DNA of 34,157 nucleotides from Clostridia bacterium. GTDB lineage: Bacteria; Bacillota; Clostridia; Oscillospirales; Acutalibacteraceae. The position numbers and the translations under genes are program-made. The notes under the pieces are model-generated. The model had not been told where the DNA came from. It saw only the letters and a list, made by a program, of their open reading frames with translations, and searched no databases. The DNA lies in the NCBI GenBank assembly GCA_900755895.1, contig CAAEIG010000111.1:1-34157 (forward strand), in the 5' to 3' direction. Below are positions 8,033-14,952 of this stretch, in pieces (position 1 is the first letter of the stretch; every line of letters starts with the position of its first letter).

Positions 8033-8108
8033 GACTCATTAGCTCAGTTGGCAGAGCACCTGACTTTTAATCAGGGTGTCCGGGGTTCAAATCCCCGATG
8101 GGTCACCA
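8033..8108 (+). tRNA. tRNA-Lys (anticodon TTT), CCA encoded
   Basis: A 76-nt cloverleaf. The acceptor stem pairs GACTCAT with ATGGGTC, with one G-T pair. The D arm is AGCTCAGTTGGCAGAGC. The anticodon stem CCTGA/TCAGG encloses loop CTTTTAA, giving anticodon TTT at 8066-8068. The T arm is CGGGGTTCAAATCCCCG, and the discriminator A is followed by an encoded CCA. It lies behind a consensus promoter and ends before a strong terminator, so it appears to be a single-gene unit. Confidence 0.97.
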
Positions 8109-8113
8109 AAAAG

Positions 8114-8148
8114 AAACCGCTTAAACATTGAGTTTAGGCGGTTTTTTT
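8114..8148 (+). terminator. Rho-independent terminator of tRNA-Lys
   Basis: Arms AACCGC-TAAAC and GTTTA-GGCGGTT enclose a short loop and run into a stretch of seven T. Confidence 0.85.
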
Positions 8149-8198
8149 GTATATGTTCTTATTTTGATTTTTTCGTTTTGTGTGTAACCGCATTCAAA

Positions 8199-8241
8199 CA
8201 AAAGGCCCGCAGTTACCGAAGCCGGTATCCTGCGGGCTTTC
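8199..8241 (-). terminator. Terminator for the SPFH gene
   Basis: A long stem of GCCCGCAG/CTGCGGGC with an inner TACCG/CGGTA stem. On the minus strand it is followed by CCTTTTGTTT. Apart from this and the tRNA terminator, the 8109-8346 interval holds nothing I recognise. Confidence 0.65.
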
Positions 8242-8346
8242 TGTTATTTTACAGGAACTGCTCATCCCGGGATGTCCCATCAACACGGGACATCTTGGCC
8301 CAGTTCCATAGGGAGGGCACGCGGATGCCTCTCAAGACAACTTCAA

Positions 8347-9213
8347 TCAGTTCTCTTGAACCACCACGGCATCGGCGCCCTGGACAGTGACCCAGCCGTG
8401 CTCCTGCCGAGCTTGGGCTTCCAGCATCTGGATCAATTCCGGCGTGATGGACTCCGCGATGATCCGGTTGGACTCTGCCTCTGCCTGGGCTTCAATGATC
8501 TTCACATCCGCCTCTGCTTGTGCCTTGGTCTTGGCAACTTCCGCTTGAGCAACGGCTGTCTGCTTTTCCAGCTCGGCGATCTCCGCATCCTGCTTGGCCT
8601 GTTCTTTGGCCTTGATCTTTTCCTGGAGGGCGTCGTCCAGCTGCACGTCGATCACCAGAGCACTGATGACATTGATGCCGTACTCCTCTCCCAGCTTATC
8701 CGCCAGGTACTCGGAGATGGCCTGGTTTACCTCGGATTTTTTATCCGAGTAAATGTCCATGACGGAGAATTGAGGGGTGACCTCTTTGACGTAGGCAATG
8801 ATGCTGTTCTGGATGTAATTGGCCACAAGGCTTTCGCCGTCCATACCGTTAAAGCGCTTGTAAAGCTCCACCACCTGGCCGGCATTAAAGGCATAGTTGA
8901 CCGTGAGGTTCATCTTCACCATGCCGCCATTGGCAGGAGCGTCAATGCTCCAGTCGGGGTGGGACTGGGTGTTGTAGTCCTCAGCGCTGTTGGAGAACAC
9001 AATCTGCTGCTGGGATACCGGGAACTGCTTCACCTGCTCAAACGGGGAAAGCCAGTGCCAGCCTGCGGACAGGGTCGTCTCTTTTACACCTGACATGGAA
9101 TACACCACACCCACGTTGCCCACGCTGACCCGCTCCAAACACAGCAGGCAGAATACGGCAATCAAAAGGGCGATCACACCGGACCCCGCAAAAGCTAAAA
9201 TCTTCTTTTTCAT
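8347..9213 (-). CDS. SPFH/Band 7 (prohibitin-family) membrane protein
   Basis: A 288-residue protein with an N-terminal membrane anchor (about 5-27). A prohibitin-like SPFH domain follows (about 30-200; SVGNVGVVYSMSGVKETTLSAGWHWLSPFEQV, with VTPQFSVMDIYSDK and YGINVISALVIDVQLDD). The long charged, Ala-rich coiled coil (about 205-260; KEQAKQDAEIAELEKQTAVAQAEV) is usual for flotillin/prohibitin relatives. These proteins oligomerise at the membrane and organise microdomains or shield protease complexes; no partner protease is adjacent. The ATG has GGAGG 8 bp upstream and overlaps the stop of a 27-residue ORF (ATGA), suggesting coupled translation. The family call is firm; the cellular role here is unknown. 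Confidence 0.93.
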   Translation of the reverse strand: MKKKILAFAGSGVIALLIAVFCLLCLERVSVGNVGVVYSMSGVKETTLSAGWHWLSPFEQVKQFPVSQQQIVFSNSAEDYNTQSHPDWSIDAPANGGMVKMNLTVNYAFNAGQVVELYKRFNGMDGESLVANYIQNSIIAYVKEVTPQFSVMDIYSDKKSEVNQAISEYLADKLGEEYGINVISALVIDVQLDDALQEKIKAKEQAKQDAEIAELEKQTAVAQAEVAKTKAQAEADVKIIEAQAEAESNRIIAESITPELIQMLEAQARQEHGWVTVQGADAVVVQEN

Positions 9214-9293
9214 AACTCATTCCTCCAAATTTGATAAATCACGATCCAGAAAAGCACAAAAATCACCGCAAATACGGCGATCAGCGGTCTCAT
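9210..9293 (-). CDS. 27-residue single-helix membrane peptide, coupled to SPFH gene
   Basis: A small ORF, MRPLIAVFAVIFVLFWIVIY followed by QIWRNEL. It is nearly all one hydrophobic helix with a charged C-terminal end. AGGAGG lies 12 bp upstream of the ATG, and its stop overlaps the SPFH start in an ATGA arrangement, typical of translational coupling. It could be a small partner of the SPFH oligomer or simply a leader peptide. It overlaps, in another frame, the 3' end of a second small ORF (9217-9414). It matches nothing I can name. Confidence 0.5.
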   Translation of the reverse strand: MRPLIAVFAVIFVLFWIVIYQIWRNEL

Positions 9294-9414
9294 GTTCCCT
9301 TCGCACCTCCTCACTCTTTTCGCCGATTCTCCCCAAACCTTCTCTGCTTTTAGGCAACCACTCCCAGGGCGCCCCTTGCATCTCAAGGTTTTCGGCACGC
9401 ACTTGACAGAGCAC
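9217..9414 (-). CDS. Possible 65-residue hypothetical protein
   Basis: A GTG-started frame (VLCQVRAENLEMQGAPWEWL..., charged and probably helical) has AGGAGG 5 bp upstream. It begins just after a strong promoter, so a transcript would present this ribosome site about 15 nt from its 5' end. The last 25 codons overlap the 27-residue membrane ORF in another frame, and its stop lies 3 bp before the SPFH start. The sequence reads like a real protein until about residue 47 (VRREHETADRR); after that it may be a frame shadow. Both small ORFs may be used, or only one. Confidence 0.35.
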   Translation of the reverse strand: MLCQVRAENLEMQGAPWEWLPKSREGLGRIGEKSEEVRREHETADRRICGDFCAFLDRDLSNLEE

Positions 9415-9444
9415 CAATGCCTCCTGCTGGATGTTGATAGGGAT

Positions 9445-9473
9445 ATTATTGCTTTTTCCAGTTCTCCTGTCAA
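9445..9473 (-). promoter_or_regulatory. Strong promoter for the small ORF/SPFH unit
   Basis: On the minus strand a perfect TTGACA (9468-9473), 17 bp and AATAAT (9445-9450). The 9294-9605 interval otherwise holds only the small ORF above and the terminator at 9551-9586. Confidence 0.7.
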
Positions 9474-9550
9474 GTCACTCATTTTTCCATTTTTGCCACG
9501 CCGGCTCACTGTCTTCTCTCTATTTGCTTTTGAAAGCCGAAAACAAGCGG

Positions 9551-9586
9551 GCAAAAGGAAAAGGCCCCGGCTTTTCCACCGGAGCC
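9551..9586 (-). terminator. Terminator of the M23 peptidase gene
   Basis: On the minus strand GGCTCCGG and CCGGGGCC form a stem round a short loop, followed by TTTTCCTTTT, 20 bp after the M23 gene stop. Confidence 0.8.
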
Positions 9587-9605
9587 TCTCCCTTTCCTTT
9601 TTCTG

Positions 9606-10424
9606 TTAGTTCGAGAGCAATCCCAGCTTGTCCAAGATCACGGTAAGCTGCTCCCGGGTTAGGGGCTCCCGAGGCATGGTCCCATCCAGGACACCGGACT
9701 TGGTGGCCTTTTCAAAAGCGTCCTTTGCCCAAGTGGAGGTGGCTTTTTCCATCCCTAGCGCATTTACCAAGGCCGCCGCCAACTCCTCTCGGGTGACCAG
9801 GTCCCGGGGACGGAAATTTCCACCCGCGTCCCCGTTCATGACTCCCCGTTCCTTCACAGTGTTCACAGAACCCTGTGCCCAACTGGATACAGGCTTGGTT
9901 TGCAGCGCGGCAAAATATTTCCCAATCTCATCCTGTGCAATCTTTCTTGCCTGGGCCTCCGTCATATCCCTTTCCTCCGTTTCTGTTTCTGGCACTGCTG
10001 CTGTTACCAATCCCGGCAAATCAGCCGCAAGATAAGGGGTGGGATCCATGCAGGTATCGGATGTGTTGCGCACCTCAAAGTGAAGGTGCGTCCCATAGCT
10101 GTTTCCCGTATTTCCCATATTCCCTATCTGCTGACCCTTTTTCACGCTTTGCCCCTGCTTCACCGTCACAGCGCTCAGGTGCGCATACAGCGTGCTGTAT
10201 CCGTTGGGATGCTTCAGCTTCACACAGTTGCCGTAAGAGGCGTTCCCCGAGGAGCCCTGATTGTTGCTGTACCCGGTTTGACAAAAGGTCACGGTACCAT
10301 CGCTGTGAGCCAACACGGCGTCCGTCTGGGTGGTCTGCCACCCCAAGTCCACGCCGCTGTGACCATTGCCAAACCCTCTGGTAAGCTTGTTTTCCTGGGT
10401 CTTTAAAACCCTGCTCTTTGCCAT
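9606..10424 (-). CDS. M23-family peptidoglycan endopeptidase with SLH-like repeats
   Basis: A 272-residue protein. Residues about 12-130 form a LytM/M23 zinc endopeptidase: GHSGVDLG supplies H22 and D26, and AHLS (H82) and GTHLHFEV (H113, H115) complete the active site. These enzymes cut peptide cross-links in peptidoglycan. After a linker, two S-layer-homology-like repeats follow (about 179-224, ending RPRDLVTREELAAALVNALG, and 230-269, ending REPLTREQLTVILDKLG). There is no signal peptide: the ATG has GGAAAGGAG at ideal spacing and the upstream frame is not protein-like. This layout resembles phage endolysins more than exported autolysins. It stands alone with its own terminator; no holin or other phage genes are near. 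Confidence 0.88.
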   Translation of the reverse strand: MAKSRVLKTQENKLTRGFGNGHSGVDLGWQTTQTDAVLAHSDGTVTFCQTGYSNNQGSSGNASYGNCVKLKHPNGYSTLYAHLSAVTVKQGQSVKKGQQIGNMGNTGNSYGTHLHFEVRNTSDTCMDPTPYLAADLPGLVTAAVPETETEERDMTEAQARKIAQDEIGKYFAALQTKPVSSWAQGSVNTVKERGVMNGDAGGNFRPRDLVTREELAAALVNALGMEKATSTWAKDAFEKATKSGVLDGTMPREPLTREQLTVILDKLGLLSN

Positions 10425-10642
10425 AGATTCTCCTTTCCCGTGAAACCTCCACGAATCTGTGTACCCGCGTACTAGGCTGGGAAACTCCCAGCGGCATGTC
10501 CAGGTTTCCAAGGCTCCAGCCTGCGCTTGTCCAAAACCGGAGGCTGTTGGGCCAGGTCCCGGACCGGGTACACATTCCAGGATATGCAAGCAGGCAAAGG
10601 AATGTTCCTTACGCCAAGAAAAAACAATCACTGTCCCAGGAT
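10425..10642. other. Intergenic stretch without a recognised gene
   Basis: It holds a short GGTCC-G-GGACC inverted repeat and, just after the DUF4130-like gene on the minus strand, an AATC/GATT hairpin followed by TTGTTTTTTCTT that could be a weak terminator. I find no convincing promoter for the M23 gene. Confidence 0.4.
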
Positions 10643-11410
10643 TCACACTCTTGGGGTAGTGAGGTCCATCTCCGGCATCAGGGGCCAAAAGCGCTTGGGA
10701 CACAGGCTTTGACGGAGTTTGTGATTCACCCTTCCCTCCACAGCGATGGTCCGGTAAAACACCTTCCACAACCCCTGCCAGCGCAGCTCCTCCGCACTGG
10801 GCTCTGGCAGCTGGAGAGCGTCCGCTTGAAAAAACTCCCCCGGCGTGTCCGCCCGGTGGAAAAACCCCATACCATGATTTCCATCGTAGATCATGAAGTT
10901 CTCGCTGGGAAGCCGGTCACAAAAATGGGGGGCCACCAAGGGCAACACCGTGTTGTTGGGAGCTATCCGCGCTGCCAGGAACTCGCCGCAGTCGGCAAAG
11001 CGAAGAAACTCCAGCACGTGATGGGCTTCGTTGCGCAATGTCAGCACAGACTTCTGCAAGGGATGGACAGCCGGATGGGTGGTAAGCCCCGTCACCCGGG
11101 ATCCCACCCGATACCCCAACAACAGGAACCGCAACAGCGCCATCTCCCGCTGTTCCATACAGGTGAGAAACCCCTCACGCACCAGACGCAACGCCTGAGA
11201 ACCCATCTTTTTCGGGATGGAGCGCTCCACCCGCCGGGCCAGGGCAGGATCCGTGGAAACCTCCCGAAACCCAAAAAGACTCTGCTGAGCCTCGTCTACA
11301 GGGCGAATATCCAAGGGCACCTCCTTGGAGAAAAAACACTGAGCCACACAGCAGAGAAACCCCTCATAGGTGCCGTCATAGCGGTAGATCACATTTGACC
11401 GGACAGGCAT
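10643..11410 (-). CDS. DUF4130-like DNA metabolism protein, partner of radical SAM protein (TIGR03915 type)
   Basis: A 255-residue soluble protein. IYRYDGTYEGFLCCVAQCF at the N-terminus, MIYDGNHGMGFF in the middle and LWKVFYRTIAVEGRVNHKLRQSLCPKRFWPLMPE at the C-terminus match the family named TIGR03915/DUF4130. That family is known to occur together with the TIGR03916 radical SAM protein and is predicted to act in DNA metabolism; in some genomes it is fused to a uracil-DNA-glycosylase-like domain. Here the ATG (AAAGGAGG upstream) overlaps the radical SAM gene by 22 bp. Residues 42-46, QQSLF, resemble a sliding-clamp-binding motif. The reaction is unknown. It is the last gene of the dinB operon. 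Confidence 0.85.
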   Translation of the reverse strand: MPVRSNVIYRYDGTYEGFLCCVAQCFFSKEVPLDIRPVDEAQQSLFGFREVSTDPALARRVERSIPKKMGSQALRLVREGFLTCMEQREMALLRFLLLGYRVGSRVTGLTTHPAVHPLQKSVLTLRNEAHHVLEFLRFADCGEFLAARIAPNNTVLPLVAPHFCDRLPSENFMIYDGNHGMGFFHRADTPGEFFQADALQLPEPSAEELRWQGLWKVFYRTIAVEGRVNHKLRQSLCPKRFWPLMPEMDLTTPRV

Positions 11411-12705
11411 TTGACTCCATCCTCCTTTGTGGGCGCAAACAGGGAGAGCTGCTCCGGCTGGCCCAGGGCCGTCCCCTCCAACTGCGTGCGGTGAAAGGGA
11501 CTTCCCTCCCGAATGGCCCCGGCCACCACCCTGGGATCGTCGGTGGTCAGGGGGGACAGGCTCTTCCCCCGGCAAGTCAAAAAGAACCGGGCACGCTTGA
11601 GCACCACCCCCAGCTTTTTCAGCGCCTCAGCGTCCAGGGTGGTGTGGCGCCTGGCTGCCCGGATCCGCTGGGCGCTCTTCACCCCGATGCCCGGCACCCG
11701 CAGCAGCATCTCATAAGGGGCGCGGTTCACCTCCACGGGAAAAAGCTCCATGTGGCGCACTGCCCAACAGCATTTGGGATCCAGAAGAGGATCAAAGTTG
11801 GGGGCTTCTTCATCCAGAATCTCTGAGGCGGAAAACCCGTAAAACCGCAGCAGCCAATCTGCTTGATACAGCCGGTGTTCCCGCAGCAGAGGCGGCGGCG
11901 TATCCAGGGCTGGGAGGTTCCTGCTGCTGACCACGGGCATATACGCCGAATAGAACACCCGCTTCAAGCTGTACTTTTTGTAAAGCCCCTCGGTGAGCCG
12001 GAGGATCTGCCGGTCGCTCTCCGGCGTGGCGCCAATAATCATCTGGGTGGACTGCCCCGCCGGGACAAACTGGGGCGCGTGACGATAGGTGGAGAGGGCT
12101 TTCCCGTTTTCGTGAATTCCATCCCGGATCAGAGCCATGGGCGAGAGGATTTTCTCCTTGCTCTTTTGAGGAGCCAGCAGCTTCAAGCTCTGCTGACTGG
12201 GCAGCTCGATGTTGACGCTCATGCGGTCGGCATAGAGCCCCAGCTGCCAGATCAACTCCTGGGAAGCGCCGGGAATGGCCTTGACATGGACATACCCCCC
12301 AAAGCGACACTGTTCACGCAGGTGCTTGAGCACCGCCAGCATCCGCTCACAGGTGTTGTCCGGGCTGCCCACCACTGCCGAACTGAGAAACAACCCCTCA
12401 ATGTAGTTGCGGCGGTAGAATTCCATGGTGAGGTCGCACAGCTCCTGGGGAGTAAAGGTGGCCCGGCGGCAATCTGCCGAGCGCCGGTTGACGCAGTAGG
12501 CACAGTCATAGGCGCAGTCGTTGGACATGAGCACCTTCAACAAAGAGATACACCTGCCGTCAGCTGCAAAGCTGTGGCAGATCCCCGCAGCCACGGCATT
12601 GCCCAGCACCCCGCTGCGCCCCCGGCGATCCGAACCGCTGGAAGTGCAAGCTACATCGTACTTGGCCGCATCCGTGAGTATTTCCAGTTTTTCCAGCAGC
12701 TCCAT
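11389..12705 (-). CDS. Radical SAM protein, putative DNA modification/repair (TIGR03916 type)
   Basis: A 438-residue radical SAM enzyme. C64, C68 and C71 (NDCAYDCAYC) form the CxxxCxxC [4Fe-4S] site that cleaves S-adenosylmethionine. The N-terminus carries the family pattern KYDVACTSSGSDRR and GICHSF. A helix-hairpin-helix DNA-binding motif (LLRVPGIGVKSAQRIRAAR, about 334-352) lies near the C-terminus. EQLSLFAP (Q419-F423) matches the consensus beta-clamp-binding pentapeptide. Family members pair with the next gene and are predicted to act on DNA, but the substrate is unknown. The ATG was chosen because the frame upstream runs into dinB and GAGAGAGG lies 12 bp before it. It lies 58 bp downstream of dinB with no terminator between. 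Confidence 0.9.
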   Translation of the reverse strand: MELLEKLEILTDAAKYDVACTSSGSDRRGRSGVLGNAVAAGICHSFAADGRCISLLKVLMSNDCAYDCAYCVNRRSADCRRATFTPQELCDLTMEFYRRNYIEGLFLSSAVVGSPDNTCERMLAVLKHLREQCRFGGYVHVKAIPGASQELIWQLGLYADRMSVNIELPSQQSLKLLAPQKSKEKILSPMALIRDGIHENGKALSTYRHAPQFVPAGQSTQMIIGATPESDRQILRLTEGLYKKYSLKRVFYSAYMPVVSSRNLPALDTPPPLLREHRLYQADWLLRFYGFSASEILDEEAPNFDPLLDPKCCWAVRHMELFPVEVNRAPYEMLLRVPGIGVKSAQRIRAARRHTTLDAEALKKLGVVLKRARFFLTCRGKSLSPLTTDDPRVVAGAIREGSPFHRTQLEGTALGQPEQLSLFAPTKEDGVKCLSGQM

Positions 12706-12763
12706 AGTGGTCACATCCCTCTCTCTGATGGCAGGTTCCAGCCCGGCTGCTCCCAGACTGTGC

Positions 12764-13954
12764 TCATCCGTTCTTTGGTCCCGGCAGGACCGTCCCCCGT
12801 TGGACGCTCCCCCCGCCGAACCGCTCCCGCAGAGCGTCCACGGCGGTCTCCAGGCGCTCTTCCCGCTCCAATCCGTCAGCGCCGCTGTCAAACAGGCTGG
12901 TCTGCACCTGGTCGGACTCCACCAGCTTACCCGCCCGCAACCCCAGCAAGCGCACAGCCCAGCGGCGGTTCTCCTTGCGGTACAGCTCCAGGGCGGCACG
13001 ATACAGAGAGCGGGCATCGCACACCGGGGAAGCTAGCCGGCACTGGCGCTGGTATTCCTGAAAGTCCCCGCTCTTCACGGTCAACTGCACCTCCCCGGCT
13101 TTCATCCCATGACGCCGTAGCCTGCTGGCTACCGACTCCGCCAGCTCCAGCAATGTGCGGCGGACCTCCTCCTCTGTGGTCACGTCATGGGGCAGCGTAG
13201 TGCTGTTGCCAATGGTCTTGGGAGGTTCCCCCGCTCCCAGGGTCATCACTGGGGAGCTGTCCAGGCCATTGGCATAGAGCCACAGCACCTCCCCTGTTTT
13301 GCCCAGCATCCGGCGCATGGCGGGAAGCTCCATGCGGGCGATATCACCGATGGTGTGCAGGCCAAACTTCTGCAACGTCTTCTCTGTGTGCGGCCCCACA
13401 AACAGCAGCGCCTGTGCCGGCAGTTTCCAGATCACGGACTCCATCTGTTCCCGGCCAAAGACCGTGACGGCATCGGGCTTTTTGTAGTCGCTGCCCAGCT
13501 TGGCAAACACCTTGTTATAGGAAACTCCAATGGACACCGTCAGGCCCAGCTCTTCCTTCACCGTCCGGCGAATTTGGTGGGCAATCTCCTCCCCGTCCCC
13601 GAAAAGCCTTTCGCTGCCGTAGACATCCAGCCAGCACTCGTCCAGGCTGAAGGGCTCCACCTGGTCGGTAAACCGGGCGTAGATCTCCTGGGCCTTTTGG
13701 GAATACAGGGCATACCGCTCTCGATGGGGCTTCACCAACTGAAGCTCCGGACACTTCCGCTTGGCCTGCCAAATAGGTTCCGCCGTTTGGACACCCTTCT
13801 GCTTTGCCAGCATATTCTTCGCGAGAATGATCCCGTGACGGCTCTCCTGATCCCCTGCCACGGCCATGGGCACATCCCGGTATTCCGGCGCGAACAACGT
13901 TTCCACCGAAGCGTAGAAATTGTTCATGTCCACGTGCAGAATTCCGTTTTCCAC
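12764..13954 (-). CDS. dinB: DNA polymerase IV (Y-family translesion polymerase)
   Basis: A 396-residue Y-family polymerase that copies past damaged template bases with low fidelity. The N-terminus HVDMNNFYASVE gives catalytic D9 and the steric-gate F13; SLDECWLDV gives D105 and E106; VSIGVSYNKVFAKLGSDYKKPD is the palm signature, and the little-finger domain follows. QTSLFD (Q351-F355) is the usual beta-clamp-binding motif near the C-terminus. The start is a GTG with GGGGGGAG upstream (complement of 13952-13954). A LexA-type SOS box overlaps the promoter. The radical SAM and DUF4130-like genes follow in the same direction and are probably SOS-induced with it. Confidence 0.96.
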   Translation of the reverse strand: MENGILHVDMNNFYASVETLFAPEYRDVPMAVAGDQESRHGIILAKNMLAKQKGVQTAEPIWQAKRKCPELQLVKPHRERYALYSQKAQEIYARFTDQVEPFSLDECWLDVYGSERLFGDGEEIAHQIRRTVKEELGLTVSIGVSYNKVFAKLGSDYKKPDAVTVFGREQMESVIWKLPAQALLFVGPHTEKTLQKFGLHTIGDIARMELPAMRRMLGKTGEVLWLYANGLDSSPVMTLGAGEPPKTIGNSTTLPHDVTTEEEVRRTLLELAESVASRLRRHGMKAGEVQLTVKSGDFQEYQRQCRLASPVCDARSLYRAALELYRKENRRWAVRLLGLRAGKLVESDQVQTSLFDSGADGLEREERLETAVDALRERFGGGSVQRGTVLPGPKNG

Positions 13955-13981
13955 TGAGCTCCCCCCTTTTGATACCTTTTT

Positions 13982-14010
13982 ATTATAGAACATCTGTTCG
14001 TATTTTGCAA
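13982..14010 (-). promoter_or_regulatory. dinB promoter with embedded LexA (SOS) box
   Basis: On the minus strand TTGCAA (14005-14010), 17 bp and TATAAT (13982-13987). Within it, CGAACAGATGTTCT (13987-14000) matches the Firmicute LexA/DinR consensus CGAACRNRYGTTYC at all but the last base, and overlaps the -10 box. LexA bound here would block RNA polymerase. Confidence 0.88.
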
Positions 14011-14059
14011 GTGCCACTTTGCAAAAGGGATAAATTCCCACCGCCACAAAAGACAACAA

Positions 14060-14090
14060 AAAAAGCTCCCCTCACGGGGAGCCTTTTTTC
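14060..14090 (-). terminator. Terminator of the rubrerythrin gene (bidirectional form)
   Basis: GCTCCCC-TCAC-GGGGAGC flanked by runs of A and T. On the minus strand it ends with seven T after the rubrerythrin stop. Confidence 0.88.
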
Positions 14091-14112
14091 TCTCACAACT
14101 TGGTGGTTATAC

Positions 14113-14652
14113 TCAATAATTTTCAGCCTTGATCTGGAAATAGGCCTGGGGATGGGCGCAAACGGGACACACCTCAGGAGCCTTCTTGCCAATGACAATG
14201 TGACCGCAGTTGGCGCACTGCCAGATCACATCGCCGTCACGGGAGAACACCAGACCCTCTTCCAGGTTCTGGACCAGCTTCAGATAGCGCTCCTCGTGCT
14301 CCTTCTCAATTTTGGCCACGCCTTCGAACAGGTCAGCGATGTGGTCAAAGCCCTCTTCCCGAGCAGTCTTGGCAAAGCCAGCGTACATGTCGGTCCACTC
14401 GTAGTTCTCACCGGCTGCGGCGTCCTTCAGGTTGTCGATGGTGTCGCCAATGCCGTCATGAAGCAGCTTGAACCAGATCTTGGCATGCTCCTTCTCGTTG
14501 TTGGCAGTCTCCTCAAACAGGGCGGCAATCTGCACATAGCCGTCCTTCTTTGCCTTGGAGGCATAGTAGGTGTACTTGTTCCGGGCCTGGGATTCCCCGG
14601 CAAAAGCAGTCAACAGGTTGGCTTCGGTTTTAGAGCCCTTGAGTTCTGGCAT
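14113..14652 (-). CDS. rbr: Rubrerythrin
   Basis: A 179-residue peroxide-scavenging protein of anaerobes. The N-terminal ferritin-like diiron domain shows AFAGESQARNKY (E20) and ANNEKEHAKIW (E53, H56), then AKIEKEHEERY. The C-terminal rubredoxin-like domain has two CxxC knuckles, CANC and CPVC. It reduces hydrogen peroxide with electrons from rubredoxin or an NADH:rubredoxin oxidoreductase, neither of which is in the window. AAGGAGG lies 8 bp before the ATG. It has its own promoter and terminator. A PerR-like site lies just upstream of the -35 box, which would fit peroxide control. Confidence 0.97.
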   Translation of the reverse strand: MPELKGSKTEANLLTAFAGESQARNKYTYYASKAKKDGYVQIAALFEETANNEKEHAKIWFKLLHDGIGDTIDNLKDAAAGENYEWTDMYAGFAKTAREEGFDHIADLFEGVAKIEKEHEERYLKLVQNLEEGLVFSRDGDVIWQCANCGHIVIGKKAPEVCPVCAHPQAYFQIKAENY

Positions 14653-14703
14653 AACAGTTCCTCCTTAAAAGATATTGTGTGGGTTCTGGCTAATTCTGGA
14701 AAC

Positions 14704-14732
14704 AGTATAATCCCTGCGGTATCAAAAGTCAA
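14704..14732 (-). promoter_or_regulatory. Rubrerythrin promoter
   Basis: On the minus strand TTGACT (14727-14732), 17 bp and TATACT (14704-14709). Confidence 0.75.
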
Positions 14733-14741
14733 GCTTATTTT

Positions 14742-14756
14742 TAAGAATTATTATTA
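14742..14756. promoter_or_regulatory. Possible PerR box upstream of rubrerythrin
   Basis: TAAGAATTATTATTA matches the Bacillus PerR box TTATAATTATTATAA at 12 of 15 positions and lies 9 bp upstream of the -35 box. The stretch is AT-rich, so a chance match is possible. Nothing else recognisable lies in 14757-14880. Confidence 0.35.
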
Positions 14757-14884
14757 TTTTTTGTAACCCATTCTTGTTCCCATCAAAAAGCTCATCTCCT
14801 CCCTAGTATTTCCCCATAACTTTGTTCTATGCCCGCCACGCACAATCTTCCCACACTGGCTTTTCAAGGGGCGGATTTCAGGGG

Positions 14885-14931
14885 TTGACAATAGTACGAA
14901 TTCGTATTAATATAGAATACGAATTCGTACT
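14885..14931 (+). promoter_or_regulatory. Promoter with double-palindrome operator for marR-MATE
   Basis: TTGACA (14885-14890), 17 bp and TAATAT (14908-14913). Two copies of the perfect palindrome TACGAATTCGTA (14895-14906 and 14918-14929) flank the -10 box, 23 bp apart. Together they form a perfect 15-bp inverted repeat (14893-14907 and 14917-14931). This suits a dimeric MarR repressor that blocks the promoter. Confidence 0.85.
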
Positions 14932-14952
14932 GATTGGAGGAGAGAACCACCG

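Noticed and set aside
10557..10567. GGTCC-G-GGACC inverted repeat as an operator or terminator
   Set aside because: It is too short, has no T tract and is not near a recognisable promoter box.
10425..10769. N-terminal extension of the M23 peptidase frame
   Set aside because: The sequence is Pro/Gly/Cys-rich and not protein-like, has no signal peptide, runs into the neighbouring gene, and the internal ATG has an excellent ribosome site.
13891..13904. CGAACAACGTTTCC inside dinB as a second SOS box
   Set aside because: It lacks the GTT half-site at the right spacing and lies in coding sequence well after the start.
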